DNA of 64,000 nucleotides, taken from the NCBI GenBank assembly GCA_016717145.1, contig JADKGD010000076.1, positions 1 to 64,000 on the forward strand, read 5' to 3'. Source of the stretch: Saprospiraceae bacterium (GTDB taxonomy: Bacteria; Bacteroidota; Bacteroidia; Chitinophagales; Saprospiraceae). Every line of letters starts with the position of its first letter. Position 1 is the first letter of the stretch. Made by a program: the position numbers and the translations under genes. Below, piece after piece: positions 1-9,149 of this stretch. Below the pieces are notes generated by a model. It was not told the DNA's origin, did not search any database, and worked only from the letters and a program-made list of their open reading frames with translations.

Positions 1-354
1 ATTGATCAACATCATCGAGTATTTAATCAGGACATGGAAATCAACGACAGGAGAAACCCTTATTGCACTTGGTCTTTGGCAGACAGAGAGTTGACAATTT
101 GGATGATAGGCTTAGCAAAATAAACCACCACAATAACATTGGTATTGCCAATAGTGAGGCTAGACATTGAAATAATGGGCAGTGGTAATTCTGTTGTCAC
201 TTCAGTTCAGGGCTTGACGAATAAAGCCCAGCTTTGGTTCTTATTGTTTAACTTTATCAAAAAGCTCAGACAGCGGTTCCGGGGACGAATATAATATTCC
301 CCCACCATCGGCAATACCTGCCCGTTATGGGATATAGAAAAAAAGTTGTAGGAA
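1..354. other. Left-edge stretch without a callable gene
   Basis: Two forward frames stay open from the window edge (one to about 123, the other to about 116), so one of them may be the C-terminal end of a gene starting outside the window. Neither translation is recognisable and I cannot choose between them. The long reverse ORF covering 207-653 lies antisense to the toxin-antitoxin genes and has low-complexity Phe/Leu-rich sequence, so I treat it as a shadow. Nothing else is seen here before the promoter at 355. Confidence 0.3.
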
Positions 355-377
355 TTACCAAAAAATTGGTAACTTTG
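347..377 (+). promoter_or_regulatory. Promoter and palindromic operator of the parD-parE pair
   Basis: A Bacteroidota-type -7 box TAACTTTG (TAnnTTTG) lies at 370-377, about 20 nt after a TTGT sequence that could serve as the -33 element. A perfect inverted repeat, TTACCAA-4 nt-TTGGTAA, spans 355-372 and overlaps the -7 box. The antitoxin ATG follows at 395. Many ParD-type antitoxins bind palindromes over their own promoter, so this is a good operator candidate; binding is inferred, the palindrome is seen. Confidence 0.6.
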
Positions 378-394
378 CATAAAAAGTAAATTTA

Positions 395-619
395 ATGAGC
401 AAGAATACGTCAGTAGCTTTAGGAACCCACTTCGAAGAATTTGCAAAGAACCGAATAGAAGAAGGAAGGTATAAAAATATAAGTGAAGTAATAAGGGCAG
501 GGCTGCGATTACTTGAAGATGAAGAACAAAAATTTGTAATATTAAGAAATGCAATAAAAGAAGGGATTGAAAGTGGTGTTGCTGCAAATTTTGACTCGGA
601 AAACACTTGGAGTTATTGA
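395..619 (+). CDS. parD: ParD-like antitoxin (ribbon-helix-helix)
   Basis: A 74-residue protein with the layout of ParD/CopG-type antitoxins: an N-terminal strand and helix-turn-helix region (starting MSKNTSVALGTHFEEFAKNR, with a SEVIRAGLRLLE helix around residues 30-42) and an acidic C-terminal tail that would bind the toxin. These antitoxins neutralise the ParE toxin and repress their own promoter as dimers. It is followed after 19 nt by the toxin gene on the same strand, and a palindrome overlaps its promoter at 355-372. Length is normal for the family. The assignment rests on both the sequence pattern and the toxin partner next door. Confidence 0.85.
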   Translation: MSKNTSVALGTHFEEFAKNRIEEGRYKNISEVIRAGLRLLEDEEQKFVILRNAIKEGIESGVAANFDSENTWSY

Positions 620-638
620 AAAGAAATAGGGATGAAAA

Positions 639-933
639 ATGCCTAAATTTCAATTATCGAACAAAGCAATAGAAGATTTAAGTGCAATTTGGAATTATAC
701 GTATGAAACATGGTCAGAAAAACAAGCTGACAAATATTACCAAGAAATACTAAATAAGTGTGTTGAGATTTCAGAGAACCCAAAAGAAGGTAAAATTTAC
801 GAAGGAATATGGGAGTCACTTAAAGGGTCAAGAATTAATAAACATATAATATTTTACAGAGAGATTGGAAAATGAAGTGATAGAAATTGAAAGAATATTG
901 CATCAAAAAATGGACATCAAAATAAGACTTTAA
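639..933 (+). pseudogene. parE: ParE/RelE-superfamily toxin, frameshifted near the C-terminus
   Basis: The first 75 or so residues are a clear ParE toxin: a beta strand (FQLSNKAIEDL), a W-x-Y-T helix region, and the conserved ENPKEGKIYEG and HIIFYR stretches. ParE toxins poison DNA gyrase. In the annotated frame the protein stops at 875 right after FYREIGK. One frame over, the DNA at 868-933 continues with EIERILHQKMDIKIRL and a stop at 933, which is exactly the usual ParE ending. A single extra G near 866-869 explains this. As written the toxin lacks its last strand and is probably inactive; a sequencing error is the alternative. Confidence 0.8.
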
Positions 934-1005
934 AAAATAAAATACCCCACATAGTCGAGTAGACGCACACGGTCTTATCAGTGTTCGCGATTTAATGTAA
1001 TCTAG

Positions 1006-1332
1006 CTGAAAACCGTAGTTTTCAGTTCCTTCATTTCGGAGTGAAACCGTTCACTCCGATGCCATTTTATGGCACCATTCTGTCACAGTTCGTAAACTGA
1101 TGGGTTCAGTTTAAAGTACATTTCCAAAAGTGATTGATAGCCCCGTTTTTTAAGTCGTTGTAACGTAATAGTTGTTATCAGAATCGGGCTTTGAGCTACC
1201 GCCCATCCACCTTTTCTGGCCACCCATCCCGGTGCGGCGGGTTCATTCGCTTCGATGCCACTTATGGGCATCGATCCCCCAATGGCGGAATCGCTCATTC
1301 ATTCCATGCATGCATCTTCTTGGTTTACACCA
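1006..1332. repeat. Cluster of perfect short hairpins upstream of repeat copy A
   Basis: This non-coding stretch holds several inverted repeats in a row: CTGAAAAC/GTTTTCAG (1006-1025), CGGAGTGAA/TTCACTCCG (1037-1058), TGCCAT/ATGGCA (1060-1074), TCGATGCC/GGCATCGA (1252-1274) and TGGT/ACCA (1321-1332). It is more GC-rich than its surroundings. Short ORFs on both strands here do not resemble proteins. The density of hairpins recalls recombination sites or extragenic palindromes, but no family can be named. A second hairpin-rich stretch precedes repeat copy C. Confidence 0.55.
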
Positions 1333-1342
1333 AGTCGGATTA

Positions 1343-1415
1343 GGTTGTGGGACTCAATACAAAACAATTTTTATAATGATGAATGAAAAAATGGTATTTT
1401 CACGCTCTGACGTTA
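1343..1415 (+). repeat. 60-bp repeat, copy A
   Basis: First of three near-identical copies (others at 1746-1809 and 4523-4596). The shared core runs from CAATACAAAACAATTTTTAT to CTCTGACGTTA. Copies A and C also share a few more bases upstream (GGTTRTGGGACYCAATAC). Copy A differs from the other two by a shorter A run and a few substitutions. Similarity stops at GTTA in all three, and a new gene or cassette-like unit begins right after. Confidence 0.85.
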
Positions 1416-1473
1416 TAGGCTATGTTTGAACAACCACTCAAACGACAATACAAACAATAAATTGAATAACGAA

Positions 1474-1779
1474 ATGACCAAACAAATTTTTAGAAACACA
1501 CTAAAAACATTTGCTTTCATATTTTTTATGTCAGCAATCATATGTTGTAACTCTAACAACAAAACAGAAACGAAATACAGTTCAACCGCAATTTCTGAAA
1601 ATGAAAGCATTCCTGACTCTGTTGTTCAGTTTTTAATTATTTCGGCTTCCAATGATTTTCGTAATCATCAACCACCGACACCTATTGATTTCCGGAAAGT
1701 GAAAATTGGCTATATTAAAGCTCCAAACAGTGAAAAGACTTTTCTCTCAATACAAAACAATTTTTATAATGATGAATAA
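1474..1779 (+). CDS. Small lipoprotein of unknown function, C-terminus encoded by repeat copy B
   Basis: A 101-residue protein starting at the internal ATG 1474, chosen because it begins a clear SPII signal peptide (MTKQIFRNTLKTFAFIFF then an SAIIC-C lipobox near residue 22). An upstream in-frame ATG at 1426 would add 16 polar residues and spoil the signal. The mature part is polar and matches no family I know. The last 11 codons fall inside the 60-bp repeat, so the natural C-terminus may have been replaced when the repeat was placed here. It sits between repeat copies A and B like a single-gene cassette. Confidence 0.6.
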   Translation: MTKQIFRNTLKTFAFIFFMSAIICCNSNNKTETKYSSTAISENESIPDSVVQFLIISASNDFRNHQPPTPIDFRKVKIGYIKAPNSEKTFLSIQNNFYNDE

Positions 1780-1809
1780 AAAAAATGGTATTTTCACACT
1801 CTGACGTTA
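1746..1809 (+). repeat. 60-bp repeat, copy B
   Basis: Second copy of the repeat, from CTCAATACAAAAC to CTGACGTTA. It overlaps the 3' end of the small lipoprotein gene, supplying its stop codon (TAA at 1777-1779). Over the shared 60 bp it is essentially identical to copy C at 4523-4596. The next gene remnant begins at 1837. Confidence 0.85.
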
Positions 1810-1836
1810 AAAGACATTATAAAAGACAGACATACG

Positions 1837-4046
1837 ATGAAAAAATCAATCTTGACATTTTTAATCTTATTCTTTTCGATAACGACATATTGCCAAACTA
1901 AAGAGACAATTTCAAAATTAAATTTCGACTTTGAAATTGTTGAAAAGGGAAGACCTGCTGATTGGAATAATTTCGGGAGTCCAAATTACATTCTTGCTCT
2001 TGACTCCAACCAACATAAAAAGTGGGAAATATTCTGCTTCAATCGAATTTAAAGAAGGAAATCCAGACTTCAAGGCTTGGGCATTTGCAATTCCAGACAG
2101 CCACGCAGGTAATAAAATAACACTTACAGGTTATATTAAAACCGAGAACGTGACTGACGGATATGCTGGTCTTTGGATGAGAATTGACCCATCAATTGCC
2201 TTTGACAATATGAATAAAAATGGGGTAAAGGCACAACTGACTGGACAAAATATGAGATAACTCTTGAGATGAATCCAGAAAAAAAAAACAAATTGTTATT
2301 GGGGGATTATTAGTTGGAAAAGGTAAAATGTTGTTAGATAATTTTAACGTATCCATTGATGGGAAAGACATTAAAGATCTAAAACCAATTGAAAGAAAAT
2401 TATTTCCTGCTGAAAAAGATAAAGAATTTGACAAAGGCTCACTAATTACAAGTATTTCGGTTGACAAAACCCAAATTGAAAATCTAAAAGCCTTGGTTTA
2501 ATTTGGAGCTTTTTGAAATACTATCACCCAAATATTGCTAAAGGAGAATATACTGGGATTATGAACTTTTAGAATTCTTCCAAAAGTTCTAAATTCAGAA
2601 AACAGGAAAAATTGTGATAGTGTCTTGATAAAATGGATAGATAGTTTTGATGAATTTTCGCAAGGAAAGAAACTGTGATTAAATCATCAAAGTAAAAATG
2701 GAACCTGATTTAGTTTGGATTAAAAATTCTAATTTTTCAGATGAACTCACGACCTTACTATTAAAAGTAAAAATGCAGATAGACCGAAAGAGCATTACAT
2801 ATAGGATTACAACCAGGAGTTGGCAACCCTGACTTTAAAAACGAAAATGCCTATTCCTCAATGAAATATCCCGATGGAGGTTTTCGTCTTTGACTTTATA
2901 CAGATATTGGAACATTATTCAATATTACTTCCCTATATAAAAATCTCATCGAAGCAGATTGGAAAAATGTATTAGAAGAATTTATTCCCAAATTTATTAA
3001 AGCAAAAGATGATACAGAATACATGCTTACTGTTTTAGAGCTTATTGGTCGGGTTCACGACACCCATGCAAATATTTGGGGTGGAAACCCAGTTTTAAAT
3101 AATTATTTCGGGCTTCGTTATTCCTCTGTTGAACTAACATTTATTGAAAGCAAACCAGTTGTAACAGGTTTTTATGATGAAAAATTGGGAAAGGAAACCG
3201 AGTTAGAAATTGGTGATATTATCTCAGTTGTGAATAATAGACCAGTTGAAGAAATCGTAAATGAGAGATTGAAATATTTTCCAGCTTCGAATTATCCGAC
3301 CAAATTAAGAGATATTTCCTCAAATCTTTTAAGAACAAATGACTCTATAATTAATATTGAATTTATTAGAGGTGACAAAAGAGAAACCAAGAATTAAAAA
3401 CATTCTCTTCAAAAGAAATTAACATATACAGTAAATATCAGGTTAAAGACACTTGCTTCAAATTGATAAATACTGACATGGCCTATATAAATAATGGTTC
3501 TCTTAAAAGGGAATACCTGCCTAAAATCTGGAAAGAAATAGAAAATACAAAAGGGTTAATTATCGACATTAGAAATTACCCTTCTGATTTTCCCATCTAT
3601 GATTTGAGTAGCTATTTAATGCCCCAAAGCACACCATTTGTTAAATTTACAAACGGTAGCATTGAAAGTCCAGGCCTTTTTACTTTTACAAAACTTTAAA
3701 TGCAGGAAAGGAAAACAAAAGTTATTTTAAAGGGAAAGTCGTCATATTAATAAATGAAATTTCACAGAGTTCTGCTGAATTTCACACAATGGCATATCGA
3801 GTTAATCCAAATTCGACTGTTATTGGTTCGACAACAGCAGGTGCGGACGGCAATGTTTCGCAGTTTTACTTACCAGGTGGAATTAGCACAATGATTAGTG
3901 GAATTGGAGTTTATTATCCTGACGGAAAAGAAACACAAAGAATCGGTATTGTACCTAAGATTGAGCTTAAACCGACAATTCAAGGAATTACAAAAGGACA
4001 AGACGAATTAATTAATAAGGCAATAGAAATAATCAACGGACAATAA
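1837..4046 (+). pseudogene. S41 (C-terminal processing) family peptidase, multiply frameshifted
   Basis: Joining pieces from three frames rebuilds a secreted S41 peptidase of about 730 residues: a signal peptide (MKKSILTFLILFFSITTYCQ) at 1837, a beta-sandwich N-terminal domain (about 1900-2480), a helical region, a PDZ-like stretch (about 3150-3400, ELEIGDIISVVNNRPV) and a C-terminal S41 core with the NEISQSSAEF serine motif at about 3753-3785 and the GIVPKIELKPT ending before the stop at 4046. S41 peptidases cleave periplasmic or outer-membrane proteins. At least six frame changes separate the pieces, so no full product can be made as written. It lies between repeat copies B and C. Confidence 0.85.
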
Positions 4047-4522
4047 AATCGGCTTGTAACAGGGTGTGGTAAAAGTGAGGCTTTTGTACTAGGCTTAATC
4101 CGCCGCTGCGGTTACTTTCTATTAGTCCGACAAGGCGGATACTAAATTTGAACTTTAATACTTTCTAAACCCTACCTTCGCCAAGCACAAAAACGCCGTG
4201 TGAGTCTTGAGCAACCTATGAAGATAGGTTGATTTGCTTTAAAGGATAACTTTATTTTTTCTTACGTTTGGCAAGTTATAAGCAAAACCATAGACAAAAT
4301 CCATCCTGGATACCCAGACCAATACCTCATAGAGCTCTTAGTCAAAAATAGTAGACAAATAATTTGCATTCTGCCAAGATGCGTAAAAGACAAATAACTA
4401 CCGCCAACAACTAAGCGTTCGTCGTGTCCAGCGGACATGCGATGAACGTGCTGTTGAACCTGCCCACCACGCCGCCAACGCTTACGGTATACATAATGAA
4501 TCTACTAAAAATCATATAAATG
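4047..4522. other. Hairpin-rich spacer before repeat copy C
   Basis: No gene is seen. Inverted repeats include ATCCGCC/GGCGGAT (4098-4104 with 4134-4140), a perfect CAACCTAT-GAAG-ATAGGTTG hairpin (4212-4231), and a longer imperfect stem, GTTCGTCGTGTCC with GGACATGCGATGAAC (4408-4438). Base composition is uneven, with GC-rich blocks inside AT-rich DNA. It parallels the hairpin-rich stretch before repeat copy A. Confidence 0.5.
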
Positions 4523-4596
4523 GGTTATGGGACCCAATACAAAACAATTTTTATAATGATGAATAAAAAAAATGGTATTTTCACACTCTGACGTTA
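4523..4596 (+). repeat. 60-bp repeat, copy C
   Basis: Third copy, starting GGTTATGGGACCCAATAC and ending CTCTGACGTTA. It matches copy B almost perfectly over the core and copy A at its upstream edge. It ends 57 nt before the ATG of the arsA-like gene, so any promoter for that gene would lie in or next to the repeat. Confidence 0.85.
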
Positions 4597-4653
4597 TGCC
4601 TCATCCTACAAAACGATACAATTACAAAGAGATAAACATCCGGCAAAAATATT

Positions 4654-6431
4654 ATGACTGATAAAAAACAAAATATTTATTCTTTACTGGTAAAGGTGGA
4701 GTGGGAAAAACATCTCTTGCTTGTGCGACAGCAGTCGAAATGGCCGATGCTGGAAAAGCAGTTCTCCTTGTGAGCACCGACCCTGCCTCTAACTTAAAAG
4801 ATGTATTAGAAAGTGCGGTAAATGAAAGTATACATCCGGTTTCAGGTATTGACAGACTTTTTGCTGTAAATATCGACCCTGAAAATTCAGCTGAACAATA
4901 TCGAAATAGAGTAACCAAACCGCTTGAAGGAATTGCTTCGAAAGAAGAAATTAAAAAAATCAGGGAAGACCTTTCGGGTGCCTGTACTACTGAAATTGCT
5001 TCATTTGATGAATTCTCCCGATTTGTTTCAGGTGAAACAGAAGGAACAAAATTTGATGTGATAATTTTCGATACCGCACCAACAGGCCATACATTGCGAC
5101 TGCTGGAATTACCTGCTGCCTGGTCGAGCTTTACAGAAGAAAACCCTGATGGTGCATCATGTTTGGGACCAACTTCTGCTTTGAAAAGTGGAAAAGAAAG
5201 ATATCATACTGTAGTAAACAGACTAAGAGATGCTTCATTAACCAGCTTTAATATTGTTTCAAAGGCAGATAAAGCCTCTTTGAAAGAAGCATCAAGGACA
5301 AGCAATGAATTGAAAGAACTTGGAATGACAAATCAACAATTGTTCATTAATTGTGTTTTTAAAGCAATTGACAAAAACGACTTGCTTGCTAAAAAAATTG
5401 AGCTTATGGGTAACGAGCAACTTAATGCTGTTCCCGACAATTTGAAAAACTTACCGTTAAAAACTTTTCCTCTTTTACCCTATAATGTTTTGGGAATTGA
5501 AAAACTCCGTTCACTATTTAACTCAGAACTTCAAAAATCAATTTCAGAAAATAATTTACTAAAACCAGAAACGTCCAGACAGGTTTTAAATGGAATAGAT
5601 CAACTCGTTGATGAACTTTGTAAAAATCAACAAAACGGACTGATTATGACTATGGGCAAAGGAGGGGTTGGTAAAACAATTGCCGCTTCTGCCATTGCGG
5701 TTTTATTGGCCAAAAAAGGCTTTGAAGTTCTTTTAACAACAACAGACCCTGCAGCACATATTCAGGATTTTATTGAACAGTTGGGTGAAATGCCTGCAAC
5801 TTTGACCGTGGAACGCATAGACCCCAAAGTGGAAACACTACGGTACATAAAAAAAATATTAGAACATAAAGGACAAGGACAATCCGAGGAAGCTAAAAAA
5901 TTAATACTGGAAGATTTAAAATCACCCTGCACAGAAGAAGTGGCAGTTTTCCACGCTTTCTCCAAAGCAATCAGTATGGCCAAGAGAAAATTTGTGGTTA
6001 TGGACACAGCACCCACCGGCCATACGCTTTTGTTATTGGACACTGCCGGGAGTTATCACCGTGACATTATGAGAAACAATAAAAACGAAGGTCGAATTCG
6101 AACCCCGTATATGTCATTGCAAGATAAGACATTATCAAAAATAATTTTAGTTTCTTTACCAGAGACAACTCCAATGCGTGAAGCAGGTGACTTACAAAAC
6201 GATTTAAAAAGAGCTGGCATTCGACCTTACGCTTGGTTAATAAATCAAAGCCTGTCAATGCTTGCAGGAATTTCAGACCCTTTGCTAAAAAGTCGTGCAA
6301 GGGCAGAAATTCTGGTTATTGATACAATAAAAGGAACATATTCTGAACGGACATTTGGTATTCCATTCATTGCTGAAAAAAAACTACTTCCTGCACTTTT
6401 GGAAATACATCTAAATCAAATATCTATTTGA
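4654..6431 (+). CDS. arsA: ArsA-type ATPase, tandem two-domain form, with a frameshift at codon 7
   Basis: About 593 residues made of two homologous GET3/ArsA halves. Each has a deviant Walker A GKGGVGKT (near residues 13 and 335), an STDPA or TTDPA switch, and DTAPTGHT (near 142 and 450). ArsA ATPases drive ArsB arsenite efflux or, in GET3 relatives, handle membrane proteins. The uninterrupted frame begins only at the GTG at 4701, inside the first P-loop. The ATG at 4654 reads MTDKKQ in another frame and joins YLFFTGKGG if one A is added to the run at 4670-4673, so the start is frameshifted or misread. No arsB, arsD or arsR is next to it, which is unusual. Confidence 0.85.
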
Positions 6432-6449
6432 AAGGAGGGGCTGCACAAG

Positions 6450-6467
6450 CCACAACTGATGTTGTGG
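6450..6467 (+). terminator. Short hairpin after arsA, possible terminator
   Basis: A perfect CCACAAC-TGAT-GTTGTGG stem begins 18 nt after the arsA stop codon. No long T run follows (only a T-rich stretch near 6473-6479), so intrinsic termination is plausible but weak. Confidence 0.4.
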
Positions 6468-6591
6468 TCCATTCATTTTAATCAACTTATGTAGATTAAA
6501 TCTGAAATAATCAGACCATTTATTCAGGTCCTCAATGTAGTCAAGTTTGCACTTTATTGAACCAGGGCTTAGTGCTTTCTGTTTTTCTTTT

Positions 6592-6599
6592 TATCTTTG
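6592..6599 (+). promoter_or_regulatory. -7 box TATCTTTG upstream of the secreted esterase
   Basis: The TAnnTTTG consensus is met 22 nt before the ATG at 6622. A convincing -33 TTTG at the usual 19-21 nt spacing is not seen, so this is a candidate only. Confidence 0.4.
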
Positions 6600-6621
6600 A
6601 GTCAAATAATATTTCAACCAT

Positions 6622-7767
6622 ATGAAATCCATTTTTGCACCTTCCAAATATATGATTTTGCCAGTATTGCTGATCTTCTTTATCAGTGAAGTTATCGCTC
6701 AAGAAACAGTGACTGGAAGTCTTTTTTTTAATGGAATAAACAGAACATATCGATTGAGGCTTCCTGAAAATTTTAATAAAGACATTGCCATTCCTATGGT
6801 TTTAAATTTTCATGGCTTTGGTTCCAATGCTCTGGAGCAAGAATTTTATTCCGGTATGAACAGTGTTGCTGATACCGCCGGATTTGCTGTTTGTTATCCG
6901 CAAGGAATTGCCAATGCATGGAATGTGGGATGGTCCTTCGGCAGCAGTGCTGATGATGTCGGCTTTACTAGTGCTTTGATTGAGGATTTGAATACGCAAT
7001 ATGGTTTTGATAAAAATAGAATTTATTCCTGTGGCATGTCCAATGGCGGGTTTATGAGTTATACCCTTGCTTGTGAACTCAATAACAAAATAGCCGCTAT
7101 TGCTTCTGTCACAGGCAGCATGGTTCCTGAAAAAATAGGAGGATGCAAACCCGGCAGACCAATTCCTGTTATGGAAATTCACGGCACAGCAGATAGTACG
7201 GTTGTATATAAAGGTTCGCTGATAGCAGTAGGTATTCCTGAAGTATTAAATTTCTGGAAGCTAAATAATGGTTGTGATGCGACACCTGTAAAAGAATTGG
7301 TACCTGATATATTTGCTTTTGATAATTCAACAGCAGAAAAATACACTTATGTGAATTGTACGGAAAATAATGAAGTTATTCATTACAAAATAATAGGTGG
7401 TGCACATTCCTGGCCGGGATCTATTATACAGATCGGAGTTACAAATCTTGACTTCAATGCCAGTGCAACAATATGGAAATTTTTTAAAAAATACAGCCTG
7501 AACAAACCTACAAACATTGTCGAATCGACCACTACAAAAGACATCAGGATTTTTCCTAATCCATGTTATGATGAAGTGACTATAGACATGGGCTTAACTG
7601 AACATGCCAAGATGTATGTTACCGGCATACATGGCAATATGATCAAATCGTTATCATTGACTAAAGGTCAAAATAATATTAATACAACCGATTTACCTGC
7701 AGGCATGTATATTATACATATCAACGGTGTGAAAGAAAGTAAATCTTATAAGTTGACCAGGATTTAA
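6622..7767 (+). CDS. Secreted LpqC/PHB-depolymerase-type esterase with T9SS sorting domain
   Basis: A 381-residue alpha/beta hydrolase with a signal peptide (residues 1-26, ending VIAQ), an N-terminal LNFHGFGSN oxyanion-loop motif, the nucleophile elbow GMSNGG at about 138-143, a conserved GTADSTVVY segment carrying the likely acid, and HSWPG carrying the likely His. This matches the poly(3-hydroxybutyrate) depolymerase/feruloyl esterase (LpqC) family. Residues from about 305 form a T9SS type A sorting domain (IRIFPNPCYDEVTID to the end), so the enzyme should be exported and surface-anchored or released. The next gene starts 6 nt downstream and is probably cotranscribed. The actual ester substrate cannot be told from sequence. 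Confidence 0.85.
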   Translation: MKSIFAPSKYMILPVLLIFFISEVIAQETVTGSLFFNGINRTYRLRLPENFNKDIAIPMVLNFHGFGSNALEQEFYSGMNSVADTAGFAVCYPQGIANAWNVGWSFGSSADDVGFTSALIEDLNTQYGFDKNRIYSCGMSNGGFMSYTLACELNNKIAAIASVTGSMVPEKIGGCKPGRPIPVMEIHGTADSTVVYKGSLIAVGIPEVLNFWKLNNGCDATPVKELVPDIFAFDNSTAEKYTYVNCTENNEVIHYKIIGGAHSWPGSIIQIGVTNLDFNASATIWKFFKKYSLNKPTNIVESTTTKDIRIFPNPCYDEVTIDMGLTEHAKMYVTGIHGNMIKSLSLTKGQNNINTTDLPAGMYIIHINGVKESKSYKLTRI

Positions 7768-7773
7768 TAAAAT

Positions 7774-9051
7774 ATGGAGGAATATGCCAATGTAATGAAT
7801 TATGCCATTCCATTTTTTATGGTATTAATTGCTGTAGAATATGGGGCGAGTTGTTTTATGCGACTCAAAGTCAATAGATTATTTGACACGATATCCAGCC
7901 TTAGTTCAGGCGTAACTAATGTTATTAAAGATGTATTAGGCCTGAGTATTGTCATTATTAGTTATGGTTGGATGGTAGATCATGTTGCTTTGATGCGTTT
8001 AGAATCAGCGGTCCTCCTGTATATTATTGCTTTTATTGGACTCGATTTTGCCGGGTACTGGACACATCGATTTTCACACGTAGTAAATGTTTTCTGGAAT
8101 CGGCACATCATTCACCATAGCAGTGAAGAATATAACCTTGCGTGTGCACTACGACAATCAGTATCTGAGATATTTGCCATATTCACGATATTGTTTTTAC
8201 CAATGGCATTGTTAGGTGTACCGGCAAAAGTAGTTGGCACAATTGCACCGCTCCATCTTTTTGCCCAGTTTTGGTATCATACCAGATTAATAGGTAAGAT
8301 GGGCTTCCTTGAATATATTATTGTTACCCCATCACATCATAGGGTGCATCATGCCATTAATCCAATATATATGGACAAAAATTACAGCCAGATATTTATT
8401 ATATGGGATAAGATTTTTGGTACTTTCCAACCTGAACTTGACACTGAAATACCTGTCTTTGGTGTCACAAAACCTGTTCAAACATGGAATCCCTGGCTTA
8501 TAAATTACCAGCATATCTGGCAACTTATAAAGGACGCCTGGCGGGCATCGTCACTATGGGATAAGGTCAGAATATGGTTTATGCCTACAGGGTGGAGGCC
8601 AGCTGATGTAGCCACAAAATATCCTATTCATAAAACAGACGATATCTATCGACGGCCAAAGTATGATACTAAAGCTTCTGTAGGTCTTAAAGTATGGTCG
8701 ACAGTCCAACTTTTTATTACCCTGGCTTTGATGATGCACTTTTTCAACCATATCGTTATCCTGACGCCTTTAAATATATTGCTTTATGGCTTCTTTTTAT
8801 TTTTAACTATATTTTCTTATACCAGTTTAATGGATGGAAGTATATTGGCAATCATTGCAGAAGGAATTAAGATTACCCTTGCATATTACATATTATCCAT
8901 AAATGGATTTAGCTGGTTTGGCATAGATCAGATATGGTCTGAAGGAACCATAATTATAATATTTTACCTTACAATTTCCTTAGCTGCCAGTGTTTATTTT
9001 TTTACCTGGGACCGTGCAAAACAATTTGAACTGCCGGGTAAGTACGCTTAA
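7774..9051 (+). CDS. Sterol desaturase/fatty acid hydroxylase family membrane protein
   Basis: A 425-residue multi-pass membrane protein with the di-iron histidine clusters of the fatty acid hydroxylase superfamily: HRFSH (about 97-101), HIIHH (about 111-115) and HHRVHH (about 188-193), followed by NPIYMDKNY. The overall layout, with about four extra membrane segments after residue 300, resembles alkylglycerol monooxygenase-like bacterial homologues. These enzymes hydroxylate or desaturate lipid substrates at the membrane using oxygen. The gene follows the esterase by 6 nt, suggesting one transcript. The substrate is unknown. The family call is firm, the exact reaction is not. Confidence 0.85.
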   Translation: MEEYANVMNYAIPFFMVLIAVEYGASCFMRLKVNRLFDTISSLSSGVTNVIKDVLGLSIVIISYGWMVDHVALMRLESAVLLYIIAFIGLDFAGYWTHRFSHVVNVFWNRHIIHHSSEEYNLACALRQSVSEIFAIFTILFLPMALLGVPAKVVGTIAPLHLFAQFWYHTRLIGKMGFLEYIIVTPSHHRVHHAINPIYMDKNYSQIFIIWDKIFGTFQPELDTEIPVFGVTKPVQTWNPWLINYQHIWQLIKDAWRASSLWDKVRIWFMPTGWRPADVATKYPIHKTDDIYRRPKYDTKASVGLKVWSTVQLFITLALMMHFFNHIVILTPLNILLYGFFLFLTIFSYTSLMDGSILAIIAEGIKITLAYYILSINGFSWFGIDQIWSEGTIIIIFYLTISLAASVYFFTWDRAKQFELPGKYA

Positions 9052-9149
9052 AATTTATTAAGTCTTTTTTTAAGGTCAAAAAATATTTGTCATAATCCCT
9101 AAAAAATGATGATCTATTTGGGAAGCATCAATTCGGAGATGTTTGTTCA

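Noticed and set aside
207..653. Reverse-strand ORF of 148 codons
   Set aside because: It lies antisense to the ParD gene, is low-complexity Phe/Leu-rich and shows no domain.
934..4650. A complete integron or insertion sequence
   Set aside because: No integrase or transposase frame, terminal inverted repeats or target duplications were found, so only cassette-like repeats are reported.
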